Source: a virus
Length of the DNA: 64,000 bases
Reading direction: 5' to 3' (one strand)
Virus record (IMG/VR): IMGVR_UViG_3300047510_001668
Coordinates: 113,879-177,878 of that record
How positions within the stretch are numbered: position 1 is the stretch's first letter; every line of letters starts with the position of its first letter. Below are positions 63,771 to 64,000 of the stretch, piece by piece. Both the position numbers and the translations under genes were made by a program. The notes under the pieces were generated by a model. It was not told the origin of the DNA and ran no database searches. It saw only the letters and a program-made list of their open reading frames with translations.

Positions 63771-64000
63771 TTATTCTCCTGTGGCGGGGGCAGCTGGTCC
63801 GCTACCAAGTGTACCACCCCAAGGAGCTTCTGTGACATCCACCCATGGGTCATTCTTCTTGGTGATTTGCTTAATGATTTGTTCTTGTACGTGGTCAAGA
63901 TAATTTTCTACAACGATACCTTGAATCCAACTTAATACTTGTTCTTTGGTTAAATCTTCGTATGCGGTAAAACTACCACTTGCGGGTAATGGAAGTGGCG
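63771..64000 (-). CDS. DUF7936-like paralog, N-terminus outside window
   Basis: The last 75 codons of a protein entering from the right edge. FTAYEDLTKEQVLSWIQGIVVENYLDHVQEQIIKQITKKNDPWVDVTEAPWGG matches the helical half of the neighbour at 63399-63764 (FTTFASLTEAQLVAWVE). It ends with PWGGTLGSGPAAPATGE and a TAA at 63771. Tandem duplication is likely. The start and any upstream signals are outside the window. Confidence 0.75.
   Translation of the reverse strand, partial: PLPLPASGSFTAYEDLTKEQVLSWIQGIVVENYLDHVQEQIIKQITKKNDPWVDVTEAPWGGTLGSGPAAPATGE

Noticed and set aside
1-64000. tRNA genes, CRISPR arrays, insertion sequences or an integrase
   Set aside because: No cloverleaf with CCA-type end, spaced direct repeats of CRISPR size, or transposase/integrase motif was noticed on reading. 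A tRNA scan was not run.

Overview
This window is a 64 kb internal piece of a T4-like (Straboviridae/Kyanoviridae-type) myovirus genome. Nearly all coding is on the minus strand, so transcription runs from high to low coordinates. The evidence is a complete T4 morphogenesis block (gp13-gp14-gp15-gp16-gp17-gp18-gp19-gp20-prohead core-gp21-gp22-gp23) and a T4 replication/recombination core (gp41, gp43, gp44, gp45, gp46, gp47, gp61, gp62, UvsX, UvsY, UvsW, RegA, and gp55, the late sigma factor). Auxiliary genes (B12-dependent NrdJ, ThyX, MazG-like, Hsp20, peptide deformylase, ClpP-like protease, CobS/CobT-like pair) resemble those of environmental T4-like phages such as cyanophages and pelagiphages. 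No photosynthesis gene, tRNA, integrase, insertion sequence or CRISPR array is seen. The host cannot be named. A gram-negative bacterium is likely.

Layout from right to left, the direction of transcription: 64.0-62.9 kb, small virion-region proteins; 62.8-48.3 kb, neck, terminase, tail and head genes, ending at a strong terminator after the major capsid gene; 48.1 kb, a second gp19-like protein; 47.5-44.5 kb, UvsY, UvsW, an unknown and gp55; 44.4-39.2 kb, a 7-deazaguanine DNA-modification cluster (QueE, FolE, exonuclease, DpdA, a second pterin-fold-like protein, a glycosyltransferase, QueD); 38.9-36.2 kb, gp47/gp46; 36.1-31.2 kb, deformylase, ClpP-like, VWA/metallopeptidase and MoxR AAA+ genes; 31-29.2 kb, small genes and a SPOUT RNA methyltransferase; 29.2-20.5 kb, gp45, gp44, gp62, RegA, Hsp20, gp43, UvsX and gp41; 20.5-18.2 kb, small early genes and an HExxH protein; 18.1-8.6 kb, late virion and lysis genes, including two multidomain enzyme-like proteins; 8.5-4.3 kb, primase, ThyX, MazG-like, NrdJ and thioredoxin; 4.3-0 kb, miscellaneous virion, membrane and early genes.

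Two promoter classes are readable. Twelve sigma70-like promoters (mostly TTGACA, 17 nt, TATAAT-like) precede replication, modification and small early genes. Eleven NATAAATA boxes (T4 late-type, expected to be read by gp55) precede structural, lysis and virion-enzyme genes. The most unusual regulatory signals are: a family of four near-identical 25-bp dyads placed just upstream of the -35 box and overlapping the previous gene's stop codon; promoters nested in the loops of terminator hairpins; a 15-nt motif that brackets hsp20; and a perfect 20-bp inverted repeat that would hide a ribosome-binding site.

The best candidate for an undescribed system is the 44.4-39.2 kb cluster. It encodes enzymes to make a 7-deazaguanine base and a DpdA-type transglycosylase to insert it in DNA, with a glycosyltransferase gene in the same translationally coupled run. 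This suggests, but does not prove, a glycosylated 7-deazaguanine in the phage DNA.
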